From contig JBBROE010000012.1 of the NCBI GenBank assembly GCA_038229695.1, forward strand, positions 1-55,556: 55,556 nucleotides of DNA. Direction: 5' to 3'. The position numbers and the translations under genes are program-made. The stretch's first letter is position 1; each line of letters opens with the position of its first letter. This DNA comes from JACMLD01 sp038229695 (GTDB taxonomy: Bacteria > Bacteroidota > Bacteroidia > Chitinophagales > Chitinophagaceae). The notes under the pieces are model-generated. The model was not told the DNA's origin. It did no database searches and was given only the letters and a program-made list of their open reading frames with translations. Of the stretch, positions 1 through 8,755 are shown in pieces.

Positions 1-1
1 C

Positions 2-943
2 CTCCGCTTCACGCGCGGTCTCATGATGTATGCCGTGGCGCCATTTTCCTACGCTGACTTCATGGAAGAATACCGGGTGGAAAAAAGAAGTGTCACCGAA
101 CAGGTCCTCGATCTTTCCTGCCCGGAAAAAACAGCGCTCGCCAAAGCCCTCTGGATAAATACCGACACGCAAAACAAATTTTATCCCTATCATTTTTATG
201 CGGACAACTGTACCACCCGCGCCAGGGATATGATCATCAACCACACCGGGCCGGGCTTAACATTCGGAGAAATAAGGCCGCTTCCGGGTGAAAGCACCTA
301 CCGCCAGCTTATCCACAGCTATATGAAAAGCAGCACCCAGGGATGGAACCGGTTTGCTATCGATGTGCTGCTCGGCAATCACCTGGATGAAAAAATGAAC
401 AACCTCCAGGCGATGTTTCTTCCCGACTACCTGATGGTCGGGTTCGGCAAAGCAGCGCTCCACAGCCATCCGTTGGTAAAAGAGACCCTGGTGCTACTGC
501 CGGACGGGCAACCCCGTACCTCAACTTTTTTTACACCGGTCAACATTTTTTCGCTTCTTGCCGGCTTCATGCTCCTGTTCAGTTTCCTGCCTTACCCGCA
601 GGCCGCCCGCACACTAACGGTACTGGACAATCTCTTTTTCCTTTTCACCGGGTTGCTGGGCACGCTCATGCTCTGCCTCTGGATATTCCGCGTAGACAAC
701 GTATGCCGCAACAATTACAACCTGCTGTGGGCTCTCCCCACGCATGCCGTCATAGCATTTTTTTTGACCAGCCCTAAAAAATGGGTAAGGGTCTACTGGC
801 TGCTGACTGCCCTGCTCAGCCTCGTAACCCTGCTGATGTGGCGGGTCATCCCACAGGAATTCAACAATAGTATTCCTTTGCTCGTTATTATTATTCTTTT
901 CCGGAGCACGCTGCGTTACCTCAAAACCCGGCAGCATGACTAA
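2..943 (+). CDS. DUF4105 / Lnb N-terminal domain membrane protein (5' partial)
   Basis: The reading frame is open from the first bases of the window, so the start lies upstream; 313 residues are visible. The first half matches the Lnb N-terminal periplasmic (DUF4105) family: the motif FYADNCTTR, with its conserved Asn-Cys-Thr-Thr-Arg, is the family hallmark and is thought to hold a catalytic Cys. The second half has about five hydrophobic segments (for example the stretch around NIFSLLAGFMLLF, and LLVIIILF near the end), as in Bacteroidota members with a C-terminal membrane anchor. Its stop overlaps the next start in ATGACTAA, so the two are probably translationally coupled. The family call is good; the substrate is unknown. 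The first ATG, at 23, is probably internal. Confidence 0.8.
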   Translation, partial: LRFTRGLMMYAVAPFSYADFMEEYRVEKRSVTEQVLDLSCPEKTALAKALWINTDTQNKFYPYHFYADNCTTRARDMIINHTGPGLTFGEIRPLPGESTYRQLIHSYMKSSTQGWNRFAIDVLLGNHLDEKMNNLQAMFLPDYLMVGFGKAALHSHPLVKETLVLLPDGQPRTSTFFTPVNIFSLLAGFMLLFSFLPYPQAARTLTVLDNLFFLFTGLLGTLMLCLWIFRVDNVCRNNYNLLWALPTHAVIAFFLTSPKKWVRVYWLLTALLSLVTLLMWRVIPQEFNNSIPLLVIIILFRSTLRYLKTRQHD

Positions 944-1763
944 CAAAACGCTTTTGTTTAACGAGACAACTATCCATTACCGCGTAACCGGCAATGGCAT
1001 GCCCGTGGTGCTGCTCCATGGCTTTGCAGAAGACCACCGCGTATGGAAGCACCTGGCACCGGTGCTGGCCAAAAACTACCTGGTCTTACTGCCAGACCTT
1101 CCCGGAAGCGGCGGTTCCGGCTACCTGCCGGATATGCGTATGGAAACCATGGCGGATCTGGTTCACCTGATCATAGCGCAGGAAGTGACAGGCCAGGATG
1201 AAAAACGTGCCGTAGTAATGGGTCATAGCATGGGCGGCTACGTGGCGCTGGCCTTTGCAGATCTGTTTCCTGCACTAACCCGCGGGCTTGGACTGGTCCA
1301 CTCCACCGCCTTCGCCGATACCGCGGACAAAAAAATCACGCGGCAGAAAAGTATTGGTTTCATTCAGCAGCACGGAACAGCGGCGTTCCTGGAGCAGTCG
1401 GCACCCAACCTATTCACCCCGGCAAACCGTATCAGCAGGCAGGACATGGTTGACGAGCTCATTGATACCTATAAAGACATGGATCCGCGCGTACTGGTTG
1501 CCTGCTACGAGGCGATGGTGGAACGCCCGGACCGATCAGCACTGCTGGCTCGACTTACCATACCCGTGCTTTTCCTGATCGGCAAACAGGATGCTGCCGT
1601 TCCTTTTGCGGACAGTATGCGACAGTGTCATCTCCCGGAAGTTTCCTTTGTTGAAATACTGGAACAGTCGGCGCACATGGGAATCTGGGAGGAAACCACG
1701 AAAGCAAACCTCGCCCTGAACAATTTTCTGTCATATACCGCAAATAATATCCTGCAGTACTAA
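936..1763 (+). CDS. alpha/beta-fold hydrolase
   Basis: A 275-residue alpha/beta hydrolase of usual length. The oxyanion HGF is at residues 29-30 region, the nucleophile elbow GHSMGG puts Ser98 as nucleophile, and Asp219 (GKQDAAVP) and His247 (SAHMG) complete a plausible triad. No signal peptide is seen, so it is probably cytoplasmic. The start overlaps the upstream DUF4105 stop by 8 bases, and only 4 bases separate its stop from the adhesin start, so the three form one transcription unit. The substrate cannot be told from sequence; the fold covers esterases, lipases and C-C hydrolases. Confidence 0.9.
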   Translation: MTNKTLLFNETTIHYRVTGNGMPVVLLHGFAEDHRVWKHLAPVLAKNYLVLLPDLPGSGGSGYLPDMRMETMADLVHLIIAQEVTGQDEKRAVVMGHSMGGYVALAFADLFPALTRGLGLVHSTAFADTADKKITRQKSIGFIQQHGTAAFLEQSAPNLFTPANRISRQDMVDELIDTYKDMDPRVLVACYEAMVERPDRSALLARLTIPVLFLIGKQDAAVPFADSMRQCHLPEVSFVEILEQSAHMGIWEETTKANLALNNFLSYTANNILQY

Positions 1764-1767
1764 GGCC

Positions 1768-4434
1768 ATGAAAAAAATACTCATAGTGGCGATGATTTGT
1801 TGCATAGTTATGCCGGTATATGCTAAACATATACGGGGTGGCGAACTGTCTTACAAATACATCGGGCCAGGTACGGCTCCGAACACCTCGCAGTATTTTA
1901 TCCGGCTTAAATTATATATTGACTGTGACGCCAGTGACCCCGGTCAGAACGAAACGTCGGCGCCGTTTACCTTTTTCAACAAGCTCACCGGCCGGCAAAT
2001 CCTCAACGTCACGGTCAGCAAGACCAAAGAAGAGCTGATTACGTACGATCCCAAATCAAATCCCTGCATCACCAATCCTCCCACGGACATCTGTTACAAA
2101 CTGAAATATTTTGAAACCACCCAGGAACTGCCCGATATTCCGGAAGGCTACACCATCGCTTACCAGCGCTGCTGCCGGGTAAACAACATTGTGAACATTT
2201 CCGGTAACAGCAGCATTGACGGCACCACGTATTCCTGTGATATACCCGGTACTAACGTGTTACCGGTCGGGCATAATTCAAGCCCGGTCATTGCCGGCAA
2301 TGACGCTGTAGCGATTTGCGCGGGATCAGGATTTGCTTTTGATTTTTCTGCAACCGACGCTGACCGCGACTCGCTGGTCTATACCCTGTGCGCCGCTTAT
2401 AACGGTGGCGGCCAGGGCAACCAGACCGCAAACTGCAGCAACTGCCCCGCCCCGAACCCGGCAGCCGCCCCACCCTACTATGCACTTTCCTACTCGGCCC
2501 CGTTTGACGGATCCAGCCCGCTGGGGCTTGGAACGTCGATTGATCAGCACACCGGCATTATCTCCGGTATCGCGCCTGCTGTATCCGGGCAGTATGTGGT
2601 AACCGGTTGTATATACGAGTACCGCAACGGCATACTTATCAATATTCACCGCAAGGATATTCACCTCAGCATTTCCAATTGCAACCCGCTTAAGGCACTG
2701 CTGAAACCAGACTATGACTACTGTAATGACTACCTCGTAAATTTTAAAAACGAACAATTCAACCCGGCGGGAAGTGTATACATCTGGTCTTTCGGGGATA
2801 GTAGCCCCACCGACAGCTCGCTGGATCCCATCGGGCTCATCCAGCACAAATTTGCCGATACGGGCACCTATACCATAAAGCTGAAAGTGGTTCTTGCGGG
2901 CCAGTGTCTCGACTCCACGACCACCCTGGCAAAGGTGTACCCGGGTTTTTATCCCGGCTTCAGGGTACTCGGCTCCTGCCTGTATACCCCGCTGCAATTT
3001 GTGGATACCTCCACCACCCGATACGGGTATGTAAGCGCCTGGCGCTGGGATTTTGGCGATCCATCCAGCACAGCTGATACAGCTCATACCCAGAACCCGC
3101 AATGGAAATACAACAGCCTCGGCACCAAAACAGTGCAGTTGATTGTGCAGAGCAATAAGGGATGTATTGATACCGTAACCCTTCCCATTGAAGTGAAAGA
3201 TAAACCAACGGTACAGGTGCCCTTCAGCGATACCCTGATATGCAGCAACCTCCCGCTGCAGGACACGCTGATGCTGGGCGCATCCAGCGGCGATGCCGGC
3301 ACCTATTCCTGGACCCCGGGCACAAGCCTCCTGAACGAAAATACGGCCACGCCACTGGTATTTCCCACCACTACCACGGTGTACTATGTGCATTTTAACG
3401 CCAATGGTTGTATCAATGATGATTCCATCCGGGTAAGGGTCGTCGATCATGTTACGCTGGATGCGGGACCGGACAGCACGATCTGCCTGACTGATAAGAT
3501 TACCCTTTCAGCAGGCGGAGATGCCCTTGCTTTTGCCTGGTCTTCACCGGGATTGGGAGCGGCTGCTTTCAGCAATCCCATGATCAAAAACCCCGTTGTA
3601 ACGCCTGCAGGTACTACGGTTTACCAGGTAAAGGCCAGCATCGGGAAATGCAGCGTAACCGATGCAGTTACCATCCGCACGGTTCCCTATCCGACAGCCA
3701 ATGCAGGCCCGGATTCGCTCATTTGCTTCGGGGATACGGCCAGATTGCAGGCCTCCGTAAAGGGGTCGACCTTCACCTGGACACCGGCGTACAGCCTTAC
3801 CGGCGCCAGCACCCTGTCGCCACTGGCCCACCCGGTGGCGACGACAACGTATATACTCGCCGTGTACGATGTGCTCGGTTGTCCGAAGCCGGGTCTGGAT
3901 ACCGTGACCGTAACGGTTCGTCCGCCAATCTTTGCCAATGCGGGAAAGGATACATCGGCTATAATCAACCAGCCCCTTACGCTGCATGCGACCGGGGCGC
4001 CGTTCTTTTTATGGTCGCCGCCCACCTATCTCAACCAGGCAGACATCTCCTCACCGACCGCTCTGTTTTCGGAAAGCGGCGTTTATACCTACGCGTTAAA
4101 AGCGTTTACAGCCAACAATTGTTTTGCCCTTGATACGATACACATCAAGGTGTTTGCCACGGCGCCGGATATCTTTGTGCCCAATGCGTTCACACCGGAT
4201 GCAGCGCAGAACAACCTCTTCCGGCCCATTCCTGTCGGCATCGCGCGCATCGATTATTTCAGGGTATACAACCGCTGGGGGAATATGGTCTTCAGCAGCA
4301 GCGACGGCAGCGGGTGGAACGGAACCGTCAGCGGCAAAAAGCAGGCTTCAGGAACCTATGTATGGGTGGTGGAAGGGCGCGACTTTACCGGTAAGGTGAT
4401 CGCCCGCAAAGGTACAGTAGTCCTGATCCGGTAG
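1768..4434 (+). CDS. T9SS type B cargo: PKD-domain protein with gliding motility-associated C-terminal domain
   Basis: An 888-residue exported protein. The signal peptide is residues 1-19 (ending MPVYA), followed at once by KHIRGGEL, a common N-terminal block of these surface proteins. Two PKD-like modules follow (WSFGDSSP near residue 340; WRWDFGDPSS near 430), then three Ig-like modules opening with variants of DAGPDSTIC. The last 85 or so residues, from IFVPNAFTPD through VYNRWGNMVF to the terminal VVLIR, are a gliding motility-associated (CHU_C) type B sorting domain, which directs export across the outer membrane by the type IX system. It probably acts as a surface adhesin or matrix protein. 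It is last in an operon with DUF4105 and hydrolase genes. Confidence 0.92.
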   Translation: MKKILIVAMICCIVMPVYAKHIRGGELSYKYIGPGTAPNTSQYFIRLKLYIDCDASDPGQNETSAPFTFFNKLTGRQILNVTVSKTKEELITYDPKSNPCITNPPTDICYKLKYFETTQELPDIPEGYTIAYQRCCRVNNIVNISGNSSIDGTTYSCDIPGTNVLPVGHNSSPVIAGNDAVAICAGSGFAFDFSATDADRDSLVYTLCAAYNGGGQGNQTANCSNCPAPNPAAAPPYYALSYSAPFDGSSPLGLGTSIDQHTGIISGIAPAVSGQYVVTGCIYEYRNGILINIHRKDIHLSISNCNPLKALLKPDYDYCNDYLVNFKNEQFNPAGSVYIWSFGDSSPTDSSLDPIGLIQHKFADTGTYTIKLKVVLAGQCLDSTTTLAKVYPGFYPGFRVLGSCLYTPLQFVDTSTTRYGYVSAWRWDFGDPSSTADTAHTQNPQWKYNSLGTKTVQLIVQSNKGCIDTVTLPIEVKDKPTVQVPFSDTLICSNLPLQDTLMLGASSGDAGTYSWTPGTSLLNENTATPLVFPTTTTVYYVHFNANGCINDDSIRVRVVDHVTLDAGPDSTICLTDKITLSAGGDALAFAWSSPGLGAAAFSNPMIKNPVVTPAGTTVYQVKASIGKCSVTDAVTIRTVPYPTANAGPDSLICFGDTARLQASVKGSTFTWTPAYSLTGASTLSPLAHPVATTTYILAVYDVLGCPKPGLDTVTVTVRPPIFANAGKDTSAIINQPLTLHATGAPFFLWSPPTYLNQADISSPTALFSESGVYTYALKAFTANNCFALDTIHIKVFATAPDIFVPNAFTPDAAQNNLFRPIPVGIARIDYFRVYNRWGNMVFSSSDGSGWNGTVSGKKQASGTYVWVVEGRDFTGKVIARKGTVVLIR

Positions 4435-4525
4435 CCTGTTTGAACTGCAGCGTTGGTACCCCCGCCTTCCCTTCATCGCCCAACGGGCCAAAACTTTTTT
4501 TTACCTTTCTTTGTAATGTGCTTAA

Positions 4526-5293
4526 ATGACTAATATGCGAAAAATAGTTTTTATAACGGGCGCTACATCAGGTTTCGGTAAAGCCACTGCCGAAAAATTT
4601 GCTGCTGCGAAATGCGATTTGATTATCACCGGACGCCGGGAAAACCTGCTGCTCGACCTGAAAAATAAGCTGGAAAAAGAAGAAGGTATACAGGTGCTGC
4701 CGCTTGTATTTGATGTGAGGGACAGGCATACGGTTTCAAGCGTAATTGCAGCTATCCCTGCCACCTGGCAACTGGTTGACGTTCTCGTTAACAACGCAGG
4801 ACTGGCATTGGGCAAGGATTATTTTGAAGAAGCCAGCCTGGACGACTGGGATACCATGATTGACACGAATGTAAAAGGATTGCTGTACGTGAGCCGTGCC
4901 GTATTGCCTTTTATGACCGCCAGGAACCAGGGCCATATCATCAACATAGGGTCCGTCGCAGCCAAAGACGTATACGAAAAGGGCAATGTTTACTGTGCAT
5001 CAAAAGCTGCAGTGGAAAGCATCAGCAAAGCGATGCGGACCGACCTGCTGCGCCACCGGATAAAAGTTACCGCTATTCATCCCGGCGCCGCGGAAACCGA
5101 ATTTTCGCTGGTACGTTTTAAAGGCGATGAGCAGTCTGCTGCAAAAACGTATGATGGATATAAAGCACTGACCGCGAACGACGTAGCTGACGTAATCTAT
5201 TATTGCGCTACGCTGCCGCCACATGTTTGCATCAACGACCTGGTGGTAACCTGTACTGCGCAATCTGATGCTTTTTATACGTTTAAAGGATAA
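4526..5293 (+). CDS. SDR family NAD(P)-dependent oxidoreductase
   Basis: A 255-residue classical short-chain dehydrogenase, full length. The dinucleotide-binding TGATSGFG is near residue 11, NNAGLALG near 88, and the catalytic Tyr-x-x-x-Lys lies in YCASKAA after a Ser in NIGSVAA. The overall pattern is closest to the YdfG / serine 3-dehydrogenase-like group, which reduces small hydroxy acids, but the true substrate is not determined. An in-frame ATG at 4535 (MRKIVFITG) is an equally good start. The gene stands alone, about 90 bases after the adhesin operon. Confidence 0.88.
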   Translation: MTNMRKIVFITGATSGFGKATAEKFAAAKCDLIITGRRENLLLDLKNKLEKEEGIQVLPLVFDVRDRHTVSSVIAAIPATWQLVDVLVNNAGLALGKDYFEEASLDDWDTMIDTNVKGLLYVSRAVLPFMTARNQGHIINIGSVAAKDVYEKGNVYCASKAAVESISKAMRTDLLRHRIKVTAIHPGAAETEFSLVRFKGDEQSAAKTYDGYKALTANDVADVIYYCATLPPHVCINDLVVTCTAQSDAFYTFKG

Positions 5294-5343
5294 TATCCGA
5301 AAAAGGGTTTTTATGGACGTTTGGGCGAATAATCTGGTATGAC

Positions 5344-5375
5344 TTTGCAAGCGTTACAATGTTCCCCTATTTTTA
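5344..5375 (+). promoter_or_regulatory. candidate Bacteroidota promoter (TTTG-N20-TATTTTTA)
   Basis: A -33-like TTTG at 5344-5347 and a -7-like TATTTTTA at 5368-5375 are 20 bases apart, close to the TTTG/TAnnTTTG consensus of the Bacteroidota primary sigma factor, with one mismatch in the last position. It lies 33 bases upstream of the start at 5409. Motif match only. Confidence 0.45.
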
Positions 5376-5408
5376 CCGTTGTACATCCGCATCCCGTAAA
5401 ACCGAACT

Positions 5409-5891
5409 ATGAAAGGCTTAATCTTAAAATGCTGTCTGGCTCTACTCATCCTTTTCGCAGGCGTGGCGGTACACGCACAGGAAGATGTCATCAAGCTTGA
5501 AAACTGCATGAATGAATCCTATAAAAGCGAAATCGACAGCCTAAAACGTTTATTTACTTCGCAGGGTTACGAGATGGTTCGGGAAGCTTCCGTGAAAATG
5601 GAAAGCGAGTATGAGCTTCCAATAGTGCTGCCGCTTACACAGGGAGCCTGGTACCAGTTTGTATTTATCGGCGACCCCAGTTCCAAACTTTATGAAGTGC
5701 GGATGTATGACTGGAATGAGCGCCAGGTGGTATACAAAAAGAACATGTGGGGCGATGTGGATGGCAACATCATTACCTATCCTTATGTGGCCCAGTTTAC
5801 CGAGTACCACGTTATTAAACCCGTACAGGTGAATAAGCAGAAAAAGAAAAATCTCTGCGGCTACGTGATGCTGCTGAAAAAAGTGAGATAA
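5409..5891 (+). CDS. exported hypothetical protein
   Basis: 160 residues with a clear signal peptide (CCLALLILFAGVAVHAQ, cleavage after about residue 24). The mature part of about 135 residues is hydrophilic, alternates predicted beta segments (AWYQFVFIGDPSSKLYEVRM) and ends in Lys-rich KQKKKNLCGYVMLLKKVR. I do not recognise a family. It was kept because of the signal peptide, the promoter-like sequence upstream and coding-like base usage. Probably a periplasmic or surface protein of unknown role. Confidence 0.7.
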   Translation: MKGLILKCCLALLILFAGVAVHAQEDVIKLENCMNESYKSEIDSLKRLFTSQGYEMVREASVKMESEYELPIVLPLTQGAWYQFVFIGDPSSKLYEVRMYDWNERQVVYKKNMWGDVDGNIITYPYVAQFTEYHVIKPVQVNKQKKKNLCGYVMLLKKVR

Positions 5892-5974
5892 CATCGTTGC
5901 CGCTTACCTGTCAATTTTAAGAATTCATTTATAACTCTTCTCTGCTTCCGGGCGTTATTGTCTTAAACACGGGT

Positions 5975-6520
5975 ATGTTTCTTAAATTTTTCGCCACGGC
6001 TTTGCTGCTTCCGGCGTTTATTTTACTTCACCGGCATGCGGTGAACGATGACCTTCCCTGGAGCGGTTCCAGGAGACTTACCTGGTCTGATTTTAAAAGT
6101 CGCCCGGACGCCCGTTCCACCCATGCCGCGCTCACCAGTTCCAAAATTATATTTAATTACGGCTACGGATCGGACCGCGGCTTCAACTTCACCATTCAAT
6201 GCGTATTTGACAAGTCTGCTTCCTGGGGACGGGTAAAAACGCCCTATATCCTTTCGCACGAGCAGGGCCATTTTGACATCGCCGAGATCTACGCCCGTAA
6301 GCTTAATAAGGCTATGAAAGACTATCATTTCAATGAAAAAAAGGTGGCGAAGGATGTACCGGAATTGTACCAGTCGATCATGAAGGAAGAAGCCACCTGC
6401 CAGGCACAATACGACAATGAGAGTGATTTCAGCCGCAATAAAGAAGAACAGGAATTTTGGTTAACAAAAATTCAGGACCAGCTCAGGATGCTTCAGGCCT
6501 ATGCAGCTTATAAGCCATAA
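5975..6520 (+). CDS. DUF922 putative secreted zinc metalloprotease
   Basis: 181 residues. A hydrophobic N-terminus (LLLPAFILLH) suggests export or anchoring. LTWSDFKSRPD near residue 35 is the usual opening of DUF922, and the signature HEQGHFDIAE supplies a zincin-like HExxH (His95, Glu96, His99) with a possible third ligand at Glu104. DUF922 proteins are predicted Zn-dependent proteases, but activity has not been shown here. The gene is convergent with the kinase gene that follows, with only 12 bases between the two stops. Confidence 0.82.
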   Translation: MFLKFFATALLLPAFILLHRHAVNDDLPWSGSRRLTWSDFKSRPDARSTHAALTSSKIIFNYGYGSDRGFNFTIQCVFDKSASWGRVKTPYILSHEQGHFDIAEIYARKLNKAMKDYHFNEKKVAKDVPELYQSIMKEEATCQAQYDNESDFSRNKEEQEFWLTKIQDQLRMLQAYAAYKP

Positions 6521-6532
6521 CCCAATAGCAAG

Positions 6533-7168
6533 TTAAAACAGCCCGTAGAGCTGGGCATCCACCCGCCGTATAATTTCGCCCATATCCTCTTCATTTTCGG
6601 CGAACTTGTTTTTGTCAATATCAATCACGAGCAAGGCGCCTTCCTGGTAGCTTTCGATCCATTTGTTATAATAATCATTCAGTCGCTTCAGGTAATCCAG
6701 CCGGATATTTTCCTCGTATTCGCGCCCTCTTTTCTGGATTTGTCCAACGAGCGTTGGTACCGATCCTTTGAGGTAAATGAGGAGGTCAGGCGGCTGCACC
6801 ATCGACTTGAGGGTCTGGAAGAACTGGTAGTAGTTATCGAAATCCCGTTTGCTCATCAGCCCCATTTCGTGCAGGTTGGGAGCAAATATATTGGCGTCTT
6901 CGAAAATGGTCCGGTCCTGAATTACCGTTTCCGTACCGCGGTGGATGTCGAGCAGCTGGGTGAGCCGGCTGTTCAGGAAATAGATCTGCAGGTTAAAGCT
7001 CCATCGGGGCATGTCTTCATAGAAATCATTCAGGTAGGGGTTGTGGTCCACGTCTTCAAACTGGGGAATCCATTTGTAGTGTTTGCTCAGCAACTCCGTG
7101 AGGGTGGTTTTGCCGGCGCCGATATTCCCGGCTACTGCAATATGCTTCGGTTTCTTAGTTTTTGCCAT
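6533..7168 (-). CDS. deoxynucleoside kinase
   Basis: 211 residues from the ATG at 7168 (MAKTKKPKH); the frame is open further upstream but the added residues do not resemble the family. The P-loop GNIGAGKTT is at residues 14-22, the substrate-site motif QDRTIFEDANIF matches the Glu/Asp-Arg-x of deoxynucleoside kinases, and the lid holds QKRGREYEENIRLDYL. It would phosphorylate a deoxyribonucleoside for salvage, in the cytoplasm; which base cannot be decided. Transcribed away from trpS-gatC and convergent with the DUF922 gene. Confidence 0.88.
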   Translation of the reverse strand: MAKTKKPKHIAVAGNIGAGKTTLTELLSKHYKWIPQFEDVDHNPYLNDFYEDMPRWSFNLQIYFLNSRLTQLLDIHRGTETVIQDRTIFEDANIFAPNLHEMGLMSKRDFDNYYQFFQTLKSMVQPPDLLIYLKGSVPTLVGQIQKRGREYEENIRLDYLKRLNDYYNKWIESYQEGALLVIDIDKNKFAENEEDMGEIIRRVDAQLYGLF

Positions 7169-7246
7169 AGCCGCTGAACGATTTGCAATGATAGAGTCGC
7201 TAAAAATATACAATTCCGGTAACTGATCCGCATCGCGGTGGAAAAA

Positions 7247-8248
7247 TCAATAATATTTCAATCCTGTGGCTGACCGTACGATTTCCATTGTGGCCGCTGC
7301 GCTTTTCCCTGCTTTTTCGGCTCCTTTTTCCATCACCTGCTTCAGGTAGGCATCATCGTTGCGAATCGCTTCGGCTTTTTCGCGGATAGGTGTAATGAAC
7401 GCGATCATGTCTTCTGCCAGTTGTTTCTTCATGTCTCCGTAACGGATGCTGCACTGGTCATAGGCGGTTTCAAAAATGGCGAGCGTTGCCTCGTTGCTCA
7501 CCAGCCGCATCAGCTGGAAAACGTTTTCGATGTAGTCCGGCTTAACCGAATTGGGGACCGATGGCCCTGCATCCGTTTTAGCTTTCATTATTTTTTTCCG
7601 GATCTGATCGTCGGGGTCGCTCAGGTAGAGGGTCGCATGCTGGTTCTCACTTTTGCTCATTTTCCCGGTTCCGTCAAGGGAAGGAACTTTAACCAGGTTG
7701 TCCCCATAATTAAATGCCATAGGCTCAGGGAATACGTTGCCGTACCGGTGGTTAAACCGGTTGGCGAACGTGCGGGCCATTTCAAGGTGTTGCTCCTGGT
7801 CTTTTCCAACGGGCACCAGAGCGGCCCGGTGAAGCAGGATGTCGGCCGCCTGGAGGACCGGGTAGGTCAGCAGTCCCGCATTCACGTTATTCGGCTGCTG
7901 CCTCACCTTGTCTTTAAAAGTTGTCGTCTTTTCGAGCTCACCAACATATGAAAGCATATTCAGGTGCAGGTATAGCTCGGCAGTTTCATACACCTGGCTC
8001 TGGCAATACAGGGCTACTTTTTCCGGGTTTAGGCCTGAAGCCAGGTACTCAGCCAGTACGCGCTTCACGTTATCCTTAAGTGCTGAAGTATCGGGGTGGG
8101 TGGTGAGGGAGTGCAGATCCGCCAACATGAAAAAGCATTCGTAATCGTCCTGCATCCGCACGTAATTCCGCAGGGCCCCGAAGTAATTGCCAAGGTGTAA
8201 AAACCCGGTTGGCCGTATGCCGCTCATGACAATGCCTTTCTTTTTCAT
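7247..8248 (-). CDS. trpS: tryptophan--tRNA ligase
   Basis: 333 residues from the ATG at 8248 (MKKKGIVMSG), the usual length. The class I signatures are HLGN at residues 18-21 (HIGH equivalent) and KMSKS at 196-200. It charges tRNA-Trp in the cytoplasm. The frame stays open about 150 codons upstream, but that stretch is low-complexity Ser/Arg text overlapping gatC on the other strand and is not part of the protein. A -7-like TATCTTCG ends only 7 bases before the ATG, so the transcript probably has almost no leader. Divergent from gatC. Confidence 0.97.
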   Translation of the reverse strand: MKKKGIVMSGIRPTGFLHLGNYFGALRNYVRMQDDYECFFMLADLHSLTTHPDTSALKDNVKRVLAEYLASGLNPEKVALYCQSQVYETAELYLHLNMLSYVGELEKTTTFKDKVRQQPNNVNAGLLTYPVLQAADILLHRAALVPVGKDQEQHLEMARTFANRFNHRYGNVFPEPMAFNYGDNLVKVPSLDGTGKMSKSENQHATLYLSDPDDQIRKKIMKAKTDAGPSVPNSVKPDYIENVFQLMRLVSNEATLAIFETAYDQCSIRYGDMKKQLAEDMIAFITPIREKAEAIRNDDAYLKQVMEKGAEKAGKSAAATMEIVRSATGLKYY

Positions 8249-8255
8249 AAGTGGG

Positions 8256-8263
8256 CGAAGATA
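8256..8263 (-). promoter_or_regulatory. candidate -7 element for trpS
   Basis: TATCTTCG on the minus strand matches the TAnnTTTG/TTCG box seen elsewhere in the window. It lies 7 bases from the trpS ATG, implying a leaderless or nearly leaderless mRNA. No good -33 box is seen at 17-21 bases. Confidence 0.3.
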
Positions 8264-8434
8264 AGAATAATCACGGCGGCGAAGCAGGTGTTCTCCCGGT
8301 GAACCAGCGCCTGGCCGTACCCGGGAAGGTAACCCGGCTAGACCTTTTCCACAGCCTCGCTTGTCTGAAATACCTACTTGCACAAGGCGGGTAAACCTTT
8401 CATCACAAAACGCCGGGGCATGGCCGCAATTCTT

Positions 8435-8442
8435 TATTTTTG
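8435..8442 (+). promoter_or_regulatory. candidate -7 element for gatC
   Basis: TATTTTTG fits TAnnTTTG exactly and ends 5 bases before the gatC ATG at 8448, so transcription would begin at or next to the start codon. The -33 region is weak. Confidence 0.35.
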
Positions 8443-8447
8443 TTGCT

Positions 8448-8738
8448 ATGGACGTTACGGCTGCAATGATCGATAATCTTTCTAATTTGTCCAGGCTCCG
8501 GTTCACGGAACTGGAAAAGGAGCAGGTAAAAGAAGATTTGCAGCGGATGATTGCCTTCGTTGAGAAACTGGGAGAAGTAGACACCACGGGAGTGGTACCA
8601 TTACAGCATATGACAGAGGCCACAGACATTTTCAGGGAAGACGAAGTACGGGGTTCGATGGATAAGGCCATCGCCCTGAGCAATGCGCCGGCAGCCACAG
8701 GCGATTATTTTACCGTACCACAGGTGATTAAAAAATAA
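8448..8738 (+). CDS. gatC: Asp-tRNA(Asn)/Glu-tRNA(Gln) amidotransferase subunit GatC
   Basis: 96 residues from the ATG at 8448 (MDVTAAMIDN), the standard size of GatC; an upstream in-frame start would add about 29 unrelated residues. Family features are LSNLSRLRFTELEKE near the N-terminus, the DTTGVVPLQHM segment in the middle and the C-terminal DYFTVPQVIKK. GatC braces the GatA-GatB transamidosome that converts misacylated Glu-tRNA(Gln) or Asp-tRNA(Asn). gatA and gatB are not in the window. Only 17 bases separate it from the ABC ATPase gene downstream. Confidence 0.93.
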   Translation: MDVTAAMIDNLSNLSRLRFTELEKEQVKEDLQRMIAFVEKLGEVDTTGVVPLQHMTEATDIFREDEVRGSMDKAIALSNAPAATGDYFTVPQVIKK

Positions 8739-8755
8739 ACCGCTTAACTGCAGCT

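Noticed and set aside
2326..3450. A 374-codon frame opposite the first adhesin
   Set aside because: Shadow of PKD/Ig repeats; the sense strand is clearly coding.
7247..8698. A 483-residue version of trpS
   Set aside because: The extra 150 N-terminal codons are low-complexity and lie on the antisense strand of gatC; the true protein begins at 8,248.
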